This document shows positions 1-5,459 of a stretch of DNA of 5,473 nucleotides, piece after piece (within the stretch, counting starts at the first letter, position 1; the number at the start of each line of letters is the position of its first letter). The translations under genes and the position numbers were made by a program. The stretch covers positions 1-5,473 of the forward strand of contig CAJORE010000073.1 of assembly GCA_905236595.1 (NCBI GenBank), in the 5' to 3' direction. Below the pieces are notes generated by a model. The model saw only the letters and a list, made by a program, of their open reading frames with translations. It was not told the origin of the DNA and did no database searches. This DNA is from an uncultured Selenomonadaceae bacterium. GTDB taxonomy: Bacteria; Bacillota; Negativicutes; Selenomonadales; Selenomonadaceae.

Positions 1-2246
1 ACTTCGTGAGCCGTCAGTACGGTGAATCCCTTGTCTATCAGCCGCTTGTAACAAAGACGGGTAAATAGCGTGTTTTGAAAGACCCCCCCCGCCAATGCAA
101 CGGTACCCGATCCACCCGTGACCAATCGCGCCTTAACGGCGGCTTGCGCCACGAGATCGGCCAAAACGACATGAAAGCGGTACGCCAAAAAATTCACGTC
201 CTCGCCCTGCAGACGTCGTTCCATAATATCCTTAAATAACCGCCCCGTCGGCAAATGAAATGTTTGCCTGCGGGGCGGTTCGTCGTCGGTTACCGAACAA
301 TCACTCGGCCAAACAGCGACGCAACCCGCTTTGGCGTATTCCTTGGCGGCATACATCAGACGCATAGCCGCTTCGCCCTCAAACGTCGAGCGTCGGCAAA
401 AGCCCAAAAGCGCACTTACCGCATCAAACAACCTGCCAACGCTGGTTGAGGCTACGCCCTTATAATCCATTAAGAAGAACTGAGCCTGTTGTTCCTTGGC
501 GTCGGCCAAACCCAACGCATCGGCAAGTTGCGCCGTTTGCCTGCGATCTGCACTTACGGCATCCAATAGCGATAACGCCGACCGCCATGCGTCACTTGCC
601 GCCGCATCACCGCCGGCTTCGACAAACGGCTCAATGCTCGCCAAACGACGAAAACCGCCGAAGTCGCAAAACAGGACTTCGCCGCCCCAAATCGTATTAT
701 CCGCGCCGTAGCCCGTGCCGTCAAAAGCAAAGCCGATAACTTGCCCGGCGAAATCGTTTTCCGCCATAACCGCCAATACATGCGCAAAATGATGCTGGAC
801 AAGTATCGTCGGCAGTCCCGTCTTATACGCCGCTTTTTGCGTTTGATACAAGGGATGCATATCGCAGGCGACCTTCGTCGGCTTTATGTCCAACAGCTTG
901 CTCATAAGCGCGACGGAATCGTCTTGGACGGCCAATGAGCGCAAGTCTGCCATATCGCCGATATAAGGCGAAAGGTAAAAAAAATTGTCCTTTGCTAAAC
1001 AAAAGCTATTTTTCAAATCGCCGCCCATAGCCAAAATCTGTCCGTGCAACGATTCGGCGGAAATCTTTACGGGCAACGGCGCAAATCCGCGACTGCGCCG
1101 AATCATATACGGCCTATCAAAAAGCCAATCCGTTACCGAATCGTCAGAGCGCAATCTTATCGGGCGATTATGCGACAAAACGACATCGGCAAAGTCGCCC
1201 AAAAATTCCGTCGCCTCATCATCGGTGCGACATATCGGCGCCCCTTTGACATTGCCGCTCGTCATAACCAGCATATCGGGGACAACGGCATCATCGCCGG
1301 GATAATCAAACAATAACAGGTGTAACGGTGCATAAGGAAGCATAACGCCCACCGTATCACTATGCGGCGCGACGGCGAGCGCAAGAGTCGTGGACAACCT
1401 TTTGGGCAAGAGCACAATCGGCTTTTGGTGTCCATCCAAAAGCGCCGCTTGCGCCGCATCAACCTTACACTCCCGGCGAACAACGGTGATATTTTTCATC
1501 ATCACCGCCAACGGCTTAAACGGGCGTTGTTTTAGACGCCTTAGCCGCGCAACGGCCTGTTCGTCAGTCGCGGCGGTTGCCAAATGAAAACCGCCGATTC
1601 CCTTTACCGCGACGATACCTCCCGACGCCAAAACGTGCCGTGCGGCAATGATGGCATCTTTCCCCCGCACGTCCGTCCCCAGCAAATACACAAAAGGGCC
1701 GCAATCGGGGCAACAGACCGGTTGCGCGTCATAACGGCGACTTGCGGGATTTTCATATTCGGCGCGACACTTTTCGCACAGGGGAAAATCCTTCATAACC
1801 GTAAACGGACGATCATAAGGAACGCCTTCAATAATCGTCAAACGCGGGCCACATTCCGTACAATTTATGAAGGGGTGCAAGTAACGCCGATTGGCGGGAT
1901 CAAATAATTCGCGGCGGCATTTTTCGCACACGGCTATATCCGGCGGCACCAATACGGCGTTATCTTGCTTGTCGGCCACGCTGCTTTTTATTATCGCAAA
2001 ATCCGTAAAATCATCGTCGCCATCGGCAATCTCTTGCGTTACGATGTTGTCCACTACGGCGCGAGGCGGCGCCTCATTTTTTATGCCCGCAACAAATGCG
2101 GACAAATTATCGCCCTGTGCCACTATTTCCACATAGGCGCCGCAATTTTTGACCGTACCGCGAATGTTCAAGCGAGCGGCCAAGCGCGCCACAAACGGAC
2201 GAAATCCCACGCTTTGCACAATGCCGTACACCTTTATGTTCAGCAA
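1..2246 (-). CDS. hypF: HypF, carbamoyltransferase for [NiFe] hydrogenase maturation (C-terminus cut by window edge)
   Basis: HypF uses carbamoyl phosphate and ATP to make carbamoyl-adenylate and passes the carbamoyl group to the C-terminal Cys of HypE, the source of the CN ligands of [NiFe] hydrogenases; it is cytoplasmic. I translated 748 uninterrupted codons. An acylphosphatase domain (about 1-90) has VQSVGFRP with R16 and N34, the catalytic spacing. Two zinc motifs of form C-x2-C-x18-C-x2-C follow at C107/C110/C129/C132 and C157/C160/C179/C182. The YrdC-like domain has KGIGGFHLA (215-223), GVMLPYAPL and TSGN (329-332). The Kae1-like domain has GDLKNSFCL (409-417), VQHHFAH (483-489; H485 and H489 likely bind metal), DGTGYG (509-514), TSVGRLFD and GGVFQN (720-725). 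The final PxNDGG-type segment, some tens of residues, lies past position 1. TTG (2246-2244) is chosen because no in-frame ATG precedes the conserved start and GAGGAG lies 6 nt upstream. It follows the GIY-YIG gene by 10 nt. Confidence 0.97.
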   Translation of the reverse strand, partial: MLNIKVYGIVQSVGFRPFVARLAARLNIRGTVKNCGAYVEIVAQGDNLSAFVAGIKNEAPPRAVVDNIVTQEIADGDDDFTDFAIIKSSVADKQDNAVLVPPDIAVCEKCRRELFDPANRRYLHPFINCTECGPRLTIIEGVPYDRPFTVMKDFPLCEKCRAEYENPASRRYDAQPVCCPDCGPFVYLLGTDVRGKDAIIAARHVLASGGIVAVKGIGGFHLATAATDEQAVARLRRLKQRPFKPLAVMMKNITVVRRECKVDAAQAALLDGHQKPIVLLPKRLSTTLALAVAPHSDTVGVMLPYAPLHLLLFDYPGDDAVVPDMLVMTSGNVKGAPICRTDDEATEFLGDFADVVLSHNRPIRLRSDDSVTDWLFDRPYMIRRSRGFAPLPVKISAESLHGQILAMGGDLKNSFCLAKDNFFYLSPYIGDMADLRSLAVQDDSVALMSKLLDIKPTKVACDMHPLYQTQKAAYKTGLPTILVQHHFAHVLAVMAENDFAGQVIGFAFDGTGYGADNTIWGGEVLFCDFGGFRRLASIEPFVEAGGDAAASDAWRSALSLLDAVSADRRQTAQLADALGLADAKEQQAQFFLMDYKGVASTSVGRLFDAVSALLGFCRRSTFEGEAAMRLMYAAKEYAKAGCVAVWPSDCSVTDDEPPRRQTFHLPTGRLFKDIMERRLQGEDVNFLAYRFHVVLADLVAQAAVKARLVTGGSGTVALAGGVFQNTLFTRLCYKRLIDKGFTVLTAHE

Positions 2247-2252
2247 AATTTT

Positions 2253-2258
2253 CTCCTC
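2253..2258 (-). promoter_or_regulatory. Ribosome-binding site of hypF overlapping the upstream stop codon
   Basis: On the minus strand GAGGAG sits 6 nt before the TTG start of hypF. Its first two bases are the last two of the TGA stop of the preceding gene. This decides the TTG start and suggests translational coupling, where ribosomes ending on the GIY-YIG gene restart on hypF. The ATG overlapping this site (ATGAGG) reads out of frame and stops after six codons, so it is not the start. Confidence 0.8.
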
Positions 2259-2538
2259 ATTGATTCCGACTGTTTTGTTCCTCAATCAGCGCCAATTTTT
2301 TTTTCCGCGATAATTTTTTAAGCGCCGCCTCACGTTTCATGGCGGCGCTTTTATCCGAACATATTTCCGTATAAACAACGCAGACGGGGCGTCGCGAACG
2401 AGTGTATTTACTCGCCGTACCGTCGTTATGCGCCTTCAAACGGCGTGGCAAATCGTTCGTCCACCCCGTATACAGCGTACCGTCGGCGCATTGTAACATA
2501 TAGACGACGTTGGCTTTTATAAAGTTTGCGCCGTCCAT
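2257..2538 (-). CDS. GIY-YIG domain protein, UPF0213/YhbQ-like
   Basis: This is a 93-residue protein made almost entirely of a GIY-YIG fold, matching the size of the small UPF0213 family (YhbQ, YazA). Visible motifs are VVY (11-13) in place of GIY, YTG (23-25) in place of YIG, arginines at 32-33 for the family Arg, H37, and E70 as the likely catalytic Glu in KREAALKKL. The family has been linked to DNA cleavage or repair, but the physiological role of such small members is uncertain. I start at ATG 2538, 34 nt after the cyclophilin stop, with GGGGG 9 nt upstream. A start at 2601 would overlap the cyclophilin gene and add residues not typical of the family. A run of nine A residues (coding strand) encodes KKK near the C-terminus. 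The stop overlaps the hypF ribosome-binding site, implying co-expression but not shared function. Confidence 0.9.
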   Translation of the reverse strand: MDGANFIKANVVYMLQCADGTLYTGWTNDLPRRLKAHNDGTASKYTRSRRPVCVVYTEICSDKSAAMKREAALKKLSRKKKLALIEEQNSRNQ

Positions 2539-2572
2539 AGCATACTGCCCCCGGTCATCGGCGCAAAATAAT

Positions 2573-3181
2573 TCACTTATCGTCCGACGACTCGGGAGCA
2601 TTTTTTATTGTCACTTTTTCCATTACGATTTTTTCCAACGGACGGTCGGCAAAATCCGTCTCACTCTTGCCGATTTTTTGCACCGTATCCATTCCGCTTA
2701 TAACCTTGCCGAAAACAGCATGTTTACCATCGAGCCACGGTGTTTTTTTGAGCGTAATGAAAAATTGCGAGCCACCGGTATTAGGGCCGGCATTGGCCAT
2801 GGACAAAATACCCGCGCTGCTGTGCGTCAAATCCTCGGAAAATTCGTCATCAATGGTATAGCCGGGGCCGCCTCGGCCGGTTCCCGTCGGATCGCCGCCC
2901 TGGATCATAAAATCATCAATGACGCGATGAAAAATCACCCCGTCATAAAAACCCTTCTGCGCCAAATCAATAAAGTTTTGTGACGTTTTCGGCGCTTTAT
3001 CGGCAAAAAGTTCGATTTCAATAACGCCTTTGTTTGTTTCGATAACTGCCACGGGATTAGCCATATTTGTCATTTCTCCTTCTTTTTGCTTTTTATGCCC
3101 CGCCGCATTGACAGCGGCGAATGCCAACACGGTCAATGCTACGGCAACAATCATTAAAACCTTTTTATTAAGGAATTTCAT
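2573..3181 (-). CDS. Exported cyclophilin-type peptidyl-prolyl cis-trans isomerase
   Basis: This 202-residue protein interconverts cis and trans Xaa-Pro bonds and probably assists folding outside the cytoplasm. Residues 1-27 look like a signal peptide or anchor: KFLNKK, then a hydrophobic stretch ending VNAAG with a possible signal peptidase I site; there is no lipobox Cys. A charged linker (29-36) precedes the cyclophilin domain (about 42-195). Its active-site set is complete by alignment with the family: FHR (R86), F91-M92-x-Q94 followed by GGD, M128-A129-N130, SQFF with Q139 and F141, W149 and H154 in GKHAVFG. ATG 3181 is chosen because GGAGGAGGAG ends 10 nt upstream; the in-frame TTG at 3190 is only about 1 nt from that site. 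It lies 51 nt after the MBL-fold gene and 34 nt before the GIY-YIG gene. A second internal ribosome-binding site is described in the findings. Confidence 0.95.
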   Translation of the reverse strand: MKFLNKKVLMIVAVALTVLAFAAVNAAGHKKQKEGEMTNMANPVAVIETNKGVIEIELFADKAPKTSQNFIDLAQKGFYDGVIFHRVIDDFMIQGGDPTGTGRGGPGYTIDDEFSEDLTHSSAGILSMANAGPNTGGSQFFITLKKTPWLDGKHAVFGKVISGMDTVQKIGKSETDFADRPLEKIVMEKVTIKNAPESSDDK

Positions 3182-3191
3182 GAAAAACAAT

Positions 3192-3201
3192 CTCCTCCTC
3201 C
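3192..3201 (-). promoter_or_regulatory. Strong ribosome-binding site of the cyclophilin gene
   Basis: GGAGGAGGAG on the minus strand ends 10 nt before ATG 3181. It excludes the in-frame TTG at 3190, which would lie almost against it. It is preceded by the palindrome CCGGCCGG (3200-3207), whose role, if any, is unknown. Confidence 0.75.
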
Positions 3202-3232
3202 GGCCGGTTAAATAATGGGATCTTGCGCCTTA

Positions 3233-3943
3233 TCAATCAAAAACGCTAAGGCTTTCCCCCGGTTCTGTAGGCGACCAATGCGGAACCGTCGCGGCACCGA
3301 CAAAAAAATCCGCCGACGGTTGCCAACGAGGAAAACCAACATTGTGCATAGCAACCAACAAACGCAATTTTGTACGGCGACAAAATTCCCCGGCTCCCCA
3401 TTCCTGCGCCTTGCCCAAACGGCCATCAATGGGAAAGAATACAACATCAACGGCAATTCCGTCAAGTTTTTTCATTTGCGCCATAAAATTTTCCTTTGCC
3501 GCAGCAATATTTTCCGCGCTGTCTTCGCTCCAATGCCACCAATTAAAATCTCCGGCATGAAAAATCGAACGTCCTTTAACACTTACCAAAAAAGACGTGC
3601 CAACATCGGTGGAAGAAAAAGTCCGGACGGAAATTTCTTCGTCCGACCAATCAGCATAGTTCGACAAAAACACCGTGCGTTCCGGCGGAAAAAGTTTGCC
3701 GCGCTTGGTACGCCTAATTTCCCGACTCATTATGTAGCTCGTTACATGAGGAGCATACGCCAAAATATGCGAATCAAAATGATCGAAGTGCGCATGCGAT
3801 ACAAAAAAATAAAGCCGCGTAAAATCGCCATCGGCGATAACCTTATCGACAATTTCCGACGGGTCGGCATAATCATCAAACACGAGAACCACCCCGTCAT
3901 GGCGCACCATAAATCCGCTGTTTAACAGATACGTTATTTCCAT
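3233..3943 (-). CDS. MBL-fold metallo-hydrolase, function unknown
   Basis: This 236-residue protein carries the metallo-beta-lactamase fold signature HAHFDH (H50, H52, D54, H55), a second metal motif FHAGDFNWWHW (H129, D132) and a late His in AMHN (H200). It should therefore bind two metal ions and hydrolyse an ester, phosphodiester or similar bond, but the substrate cannot be read from sequence. The aromatic NWWHW stretch after HAGD resembles a group of uncharacterised MBL proteins in Firmicutes (from memory). No signal peptide or membrane segment is visible, so it is probably cytoplasmic. ATG 3943 is chosen because the longer frame to 4015 would run through the intrinsic terminator at 3968-3994, and MEITYLLNSGF is a typical start of this fold. 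The ribosome-binding site is poor: GGGAG at 13 nt, or GAG at 6 nt. It is the first gene of the run leading to hypF. Confidence 0.93.
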   Translation of the reverse strand: MEITYLLNSGFMVRHDGVVLVFDDYADPSEIVDKVIADGDFTRLYFFVSHAHFDHFDSHILAYAPHVTSYIMSREIRRTKRGKLFPPERTVFLSNYADWSDEEISVRTFSSTDVGTSFLVSVKGRSIFHAGDFNWWHWSEDSAENIAAAKENFMAQMKKLDGIAVDVVFFPIDGRLGKAQEWGAGEFCRRTKLRLLVAMHNVGFPRWQPSADFFVGAATVPHWSPTEPGESLSVFD

Positions 3944-3967
3944 TGTTTGCTCATTGCTCCCACAAAA

Positions 3968-3994
3968 AATCCTCCACAACTTCTGTGGAGGATT
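3968..3994 (-). terminator. Intrinsic transcription terminator after the HPr-like gene
   Basis: On the minus strand an 11-bp perfect stem, AATCCTCCACA paired with TGTGGAGGATT around the loop GAAGT, ends in a run of six T (two of them in the stem). There is no T-run on the plus-strand side, so it acts on minus-strand transcription. It lies 110 nt after the stop of the HPr-like gene and 24 nt before the ATG of the MBL-fold gene. Confidence 0.88.
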
Positions 3995-4035
3995 CTCACA
4001 AGATCTTACTGACATCTATGATTTCGTTTACAAAA

Positions 4036-4041
4036 ATTATA
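4036..4041 (-). promoter_or_regulatory. Possible -10 element upstream of the terminator
   Basis: A perfect TATAAT is present on the minus strand in an AT-rich stretch, but none of the hexamers 15-19 bp upstream resembles TTGACA, and there is no TG extension. If used, transcription would start near 4029 and cross the terminator at 3968-3994 before reaching the MBL-fold gene. It could be chance in AT-rich DNA. Confidence 0.3.
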
Positions 4042-4104
4042 TGATTCCCAAATCCGGCCACATTCTTGGCACGGCTTTTCATCAAACGCAACCCTTACCA
4101 AAAA

Positions 4105-4542
4105 TCATTGCCCGACGAGAACCGCACGACATTCGGCGAAAACACACTTGGCACTTTGCGCGTCAAGTGTATTGCCATCGTCGGCGACTATTGAGATACC
4201 GACGGAAGAACCGGCGGTAACACCCATTTTGATAAACGACAAGACGCTGTCGCTGGTACCGACTTTTGCTCCTGCCACCAATTTAATCCTACTGCCGGAA
4301 TCAGCGGCAATTTGCACCAGTCGCGCCGCTTCCCGAAATCCCAAATTGCATTTTGTCACCGTAAAATATGTATAACCGCCTACGGAAGTCAACACTCCCA
4401 TATTGGTTACCGTTGGCCTTTCATCGCGGCAACGGTCATCATAAACGAAATCATTTGCAGCAATTCCCTCGCCGTATCCTCTGCCTCCGAACAACACATC
4501 ATCACATTCGGCGGCCACGGCGCCAAAACTAAGCTTAGTCAT
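4105..4542 (-). CDS. HPr-like domain protein lacking the active-site histidine
   Basis: This 145-residue protein has an N-terminal part (1-55) that I do not recognise, with a Gly-rich segment LFGGRGYGEG. The C-terminal half (about 57-140) resembles the PTS phosphocarrier HPr: strand YFTVT, a helix LGFREAARLVQIA, then RIKLVAGAKV, DSVLSFIKMGV, VGISIVADDG and a last helix. In HPr the helix begins LHARPA, where His15 carries phosphate; here the aligned residue is G68, while the Arg (R70) is kept. S99 aligns with HPr Ser46, the regulatory phosphorylation site. It is therefore unlikely to relay phosphate in sugar transport and may be regulatory, as Crh is in Bacillus, but this is inference. ATG 4542 is chosen because AAAGGAG lies 8 nt upstream; the GTG at 4551 overlaps that site. 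It has its own consensus promoter and a terminator downstream, so it is probably a single-gene unit. Confidence 0.82.
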   Translation of the reverse strand: MTKLSFGAVAAECDDVLFGGRGYGEGIAANDFVYDDRCRDERPTVTNMGVLTSVGGYTYFTVTKCNLGFREAARLVQIAADSGSRIKLVAGAKVGTSDSVLSFIKMGVTAGSSVGISIVADDGNTLDAQSAKCVFAECRAVLVGQ

Positions 4543-4550
4543 GCCGATCA

Positions 4551-4557
4551 CTCCTTT
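4551..4557 (-). promoter_or_regulatory. Ribosome-binding site of the HPr-like gene
   Basis: AAAGGAG on the minus strand lies 8 nt before ATG 4542, an ideal spacing. It rules out the GTG at 4551, which overlaps it. A small hairpin, TCGAC-TTT-GTCGA (4567-4579), lies just upstream in the leader and leaves the site exposed. Confidence 0.8.
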
Positions 4558-4589
4558 CGATTGGCATCGACAAAGTCGAAACGCGTCGC

Positions 4590-4618
4590 ATTATAAAACG
4601 AATCGATCATTTTGTCAA
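4590..4618 (-). promoter_or_regulatory. Consensus sigma-A/sigma-70 promoter of the HPr-like gene
   Basis: On the minus strand TTGACA (4618-4613) and TATAAT (4595-4590) are both perfect consensus hexamers with an exact 17-bp spacer. Transcription should begin near 4583, giving a leader of about 40 nt before ATG 4542. Few natural promoters match both hexamers and the spacer, so high constitutive strength, possibly held down by a repressor, is expected. This is an inference. Confidence 0.88.
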
Positions 4619-4619
4619 A

Positions 4620-4631
4620 TTTTGCGCAAAA
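4620..4631. repeat. 12-bp palindrome next to the -35 box
   Basis: TTTTGCGCAAAA is a perfect palindrome one base upstream of the -35 hexamer. It could be an operator or just AT-rich upstream DNA. An overlapping hairpin, GCGCA-GTTT-TGCGC on the minus strand, is followed by AAAA, not a T-run, so it is not a good terminator for the upstream gene. Confidence 0.5.
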
Positions 4632-4647
4632 CTGCGCCCATAGCCAA

Positions 4648-5370
4648 TCATCGCGCCCCGTCATTGTTGCCGTTGTTGCCGTTCACTCGTTTGGCGGTGA
4701 CCGTTACGTGTCCTTCCTGCATAATTACATCATCAATTTTTAAGTTAAACGGCAGTTTATCGCTACCGAAAAGGGCAATATCACCGAAGAAATTCCCGAT
4801 ATTGATACGCCCAAAAAGTGATTTTTTCATATTCATGCGCGTCATACGAAAATAAAGAACGCCGCTGTCCTCAACCACGACGCCGTCAACTTGCGCTTCG
4901 ACCGGTCTGCCGAACATCTTAACCTCGGCTGTCATGGAAATGCGATCGGGAGTTACAGCCACATGTACATTGCTTAACTTGTCAACTTTACGCGACAAAA
5001 GTTCCCGAAAATTTTCCTCGGAGAAAATAGCCCTTAAACCAAGTTCATCCGCCTTTTGTAAATTCAGTTCACCGCCGCGCAAAAGATTGACCATATCAAT
5101 TTTTATCCCCTTGCCGGTCAACGATAACTCCGACGTATATACTTCGCCAAGTTTCGCGTCATGTGCCACGGCGGCAACATCATCGAGATAACCCAAACAC
5201 ATAAGCGCATTTGGTCGCGACGACAACGTCAACTGCACATCGTTGGTAGCGGCCTTATCTTTTATTTCCCGCGTCAACGTTGCCGAAGCTAATTGCGGCA
5301 CGAAAAATTGCGCCGCTATGAATGAAATCAAAACAAACAGCAAAAAAACTCCCGCCAATTTTTTTTCCAT
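4648..5370 (-). CDS. LmeA/DUF2993-like envelope protein with N-terminal signal anchor
   Basis: This 240-residue protein starts MEKK followed by a hydrophobic segment (about 5-26) that is either a signal peptide or a membrane anchor; the rest should lie outside the cytoplasm. The body has alternating strands such as ISMTAEVKMFG and a late motif LPFNLKIDDVIMQEGHVTV, matching my recollection of the DUF2993/LmeA family, phospholipid-binding proteins of actinobacterial envelopes that also occur in diderm Firmicutes. The tail is rich in Asn and Gly (NGNNGNNDG). ATG 5370 is chosen because it opens on a typical signal sequence and AGAGGG lies 6 nt upstream. Family assignment is moderate, from pattern memory only; the envelope location is firmer. 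No good terminator follows, but the next gene has its own promoter 30 nt beyond the stop. Confidence 0.85.
   Translation of the reverse strand: MEKKLAGVFLLFVLISFIAAQFFVPQLASATLTREIKDKAATNDVQLTLSSRPNALMCLGYLDDVAAVAHDAKLGEVYTSELSLTGKGIKIDMVNLLRGGELNLQKADELGLRAIFSEENFRELLSRKVDKLSNVHVAVTPDRISMTAEVKMFGRPVEAQVDGVVVEDSGVLYFRMTRMNMKKSLFGRINIGNFFGDIALFGSDKLPFNLKIDDVIMQEGHVTVTAKRVNGNNGNNDGAR
4664..4681. repeat. Two tandem copies of a 9-bp unit in the LmeA-like gene
   Basis: Two exact copies of TTGTTGCCG (plus strand) encode the Asn/Gly tail of the LmeA-like protein. Copy-number change would add or remove three residues without a frameshift. Confidence 0.6.
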
Positions 5371-5376
5371 ACTCAG

Positions 5377-5382
5377 CCCTCT
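5377..5382 (-). promoter_or_regulatory. Ribosome-binding site of the LmeA-like gene
   Basis: AGAGGG on the minus strand lies 6 nt before ATG 5370. It supports that start. Confidence 0.65.
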
Positions 5383-5383
5383 T

Positions 5384-5397
5384 TTTCCTTAAGGAAA
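5384..5397. repeat. 14-bp perfect palindrome upstream of the LmeA-like gene
   Basis: TTTCCTTAAGGAAA reads the same on both strands and ends one base before the AGAGGG ribosome-binding site. As DNA it could bind a dimeric repressor; as RNA it can fold into a five-pair hairpin with a UUAA loop beside the ribosome-binding site. No promoter is clear nearby. Confidence 0.5.
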
Positions 5398-5453
5398 CGC
5401 TGCATAATTCGTCCGCACCCTTGCCGGGTCTTTTTCCGGCATACTGCGTCATT

Positions 5454-5459
5454 CCTCCT
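5454..5459 (-). promoter_or_regulatory. Strong ribosome-binding site at the right edge
   Basis: AGGAGG on the minus strand is followed by two ATGs, 1 nt and 11 nt away. The nearer opens a 65-codon frame that runs into the LmeA-like gene out of frame; the farther opens 17 codons (5442-5389). Neither is convincing, yet the site is strong. An upstream gene may end here: two frames stop within 25 nt of the edge. Confidence 0.45.

Noticed and set aside
255..1907. Several short plus-strand frames between 255 and 1907
   Set aside because: All are antisense to the uninterrupted hypF reading, with low-complexity or Arg-rich products and no supporting ribosome-binding sites.
2257..2601. Longer GIY-YIG protein starting at 2601
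   Set aside because: It would overlap the cyclophilin gene by 29 nt and add 21 residues outside the compact UPF0213 family size.
3215..3925. 236-codon open frame on the plus strand
   Set aside because: It is antisense to the MBL-fold gene, which has intact metal-binding motifs. The plus-strand product is rich in Arg/Lys with no recognisable domain, as expected of a shadow frame.
3233..4015. Longer MBL-fold protein starting at 4015
   Set aside because: The extra 24 codons would span the intrinsic terminator hairpin, and the added residues do not look like the fold.
4102..4107. TGA at the end of the HPr-like gene as a selenocysteine codon
   Set aside because: The hairpin after it lacks the compact stem and loop of a bacterial SECIS, and no known selenoprotein context is present. 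Readthrough is kept only as a low-probability idea in the findings.
4624..4637. Hairpin GCGCA-N4-TGCGC as terminator of the LmeA-like gene
   Set aside because: The stem is only 5 bp and is followed by AAAATTT, not a T-run, on the minus strand.
5255..5452. 65-codon minus-strand frame starting at 5452
   Set aside because: It runs out of frame through the LmeA-like signal sequence, and its ATG is only 1 nt from the ribosome-binding site. The LmeA-like reading has a clear signal anchor and domain.
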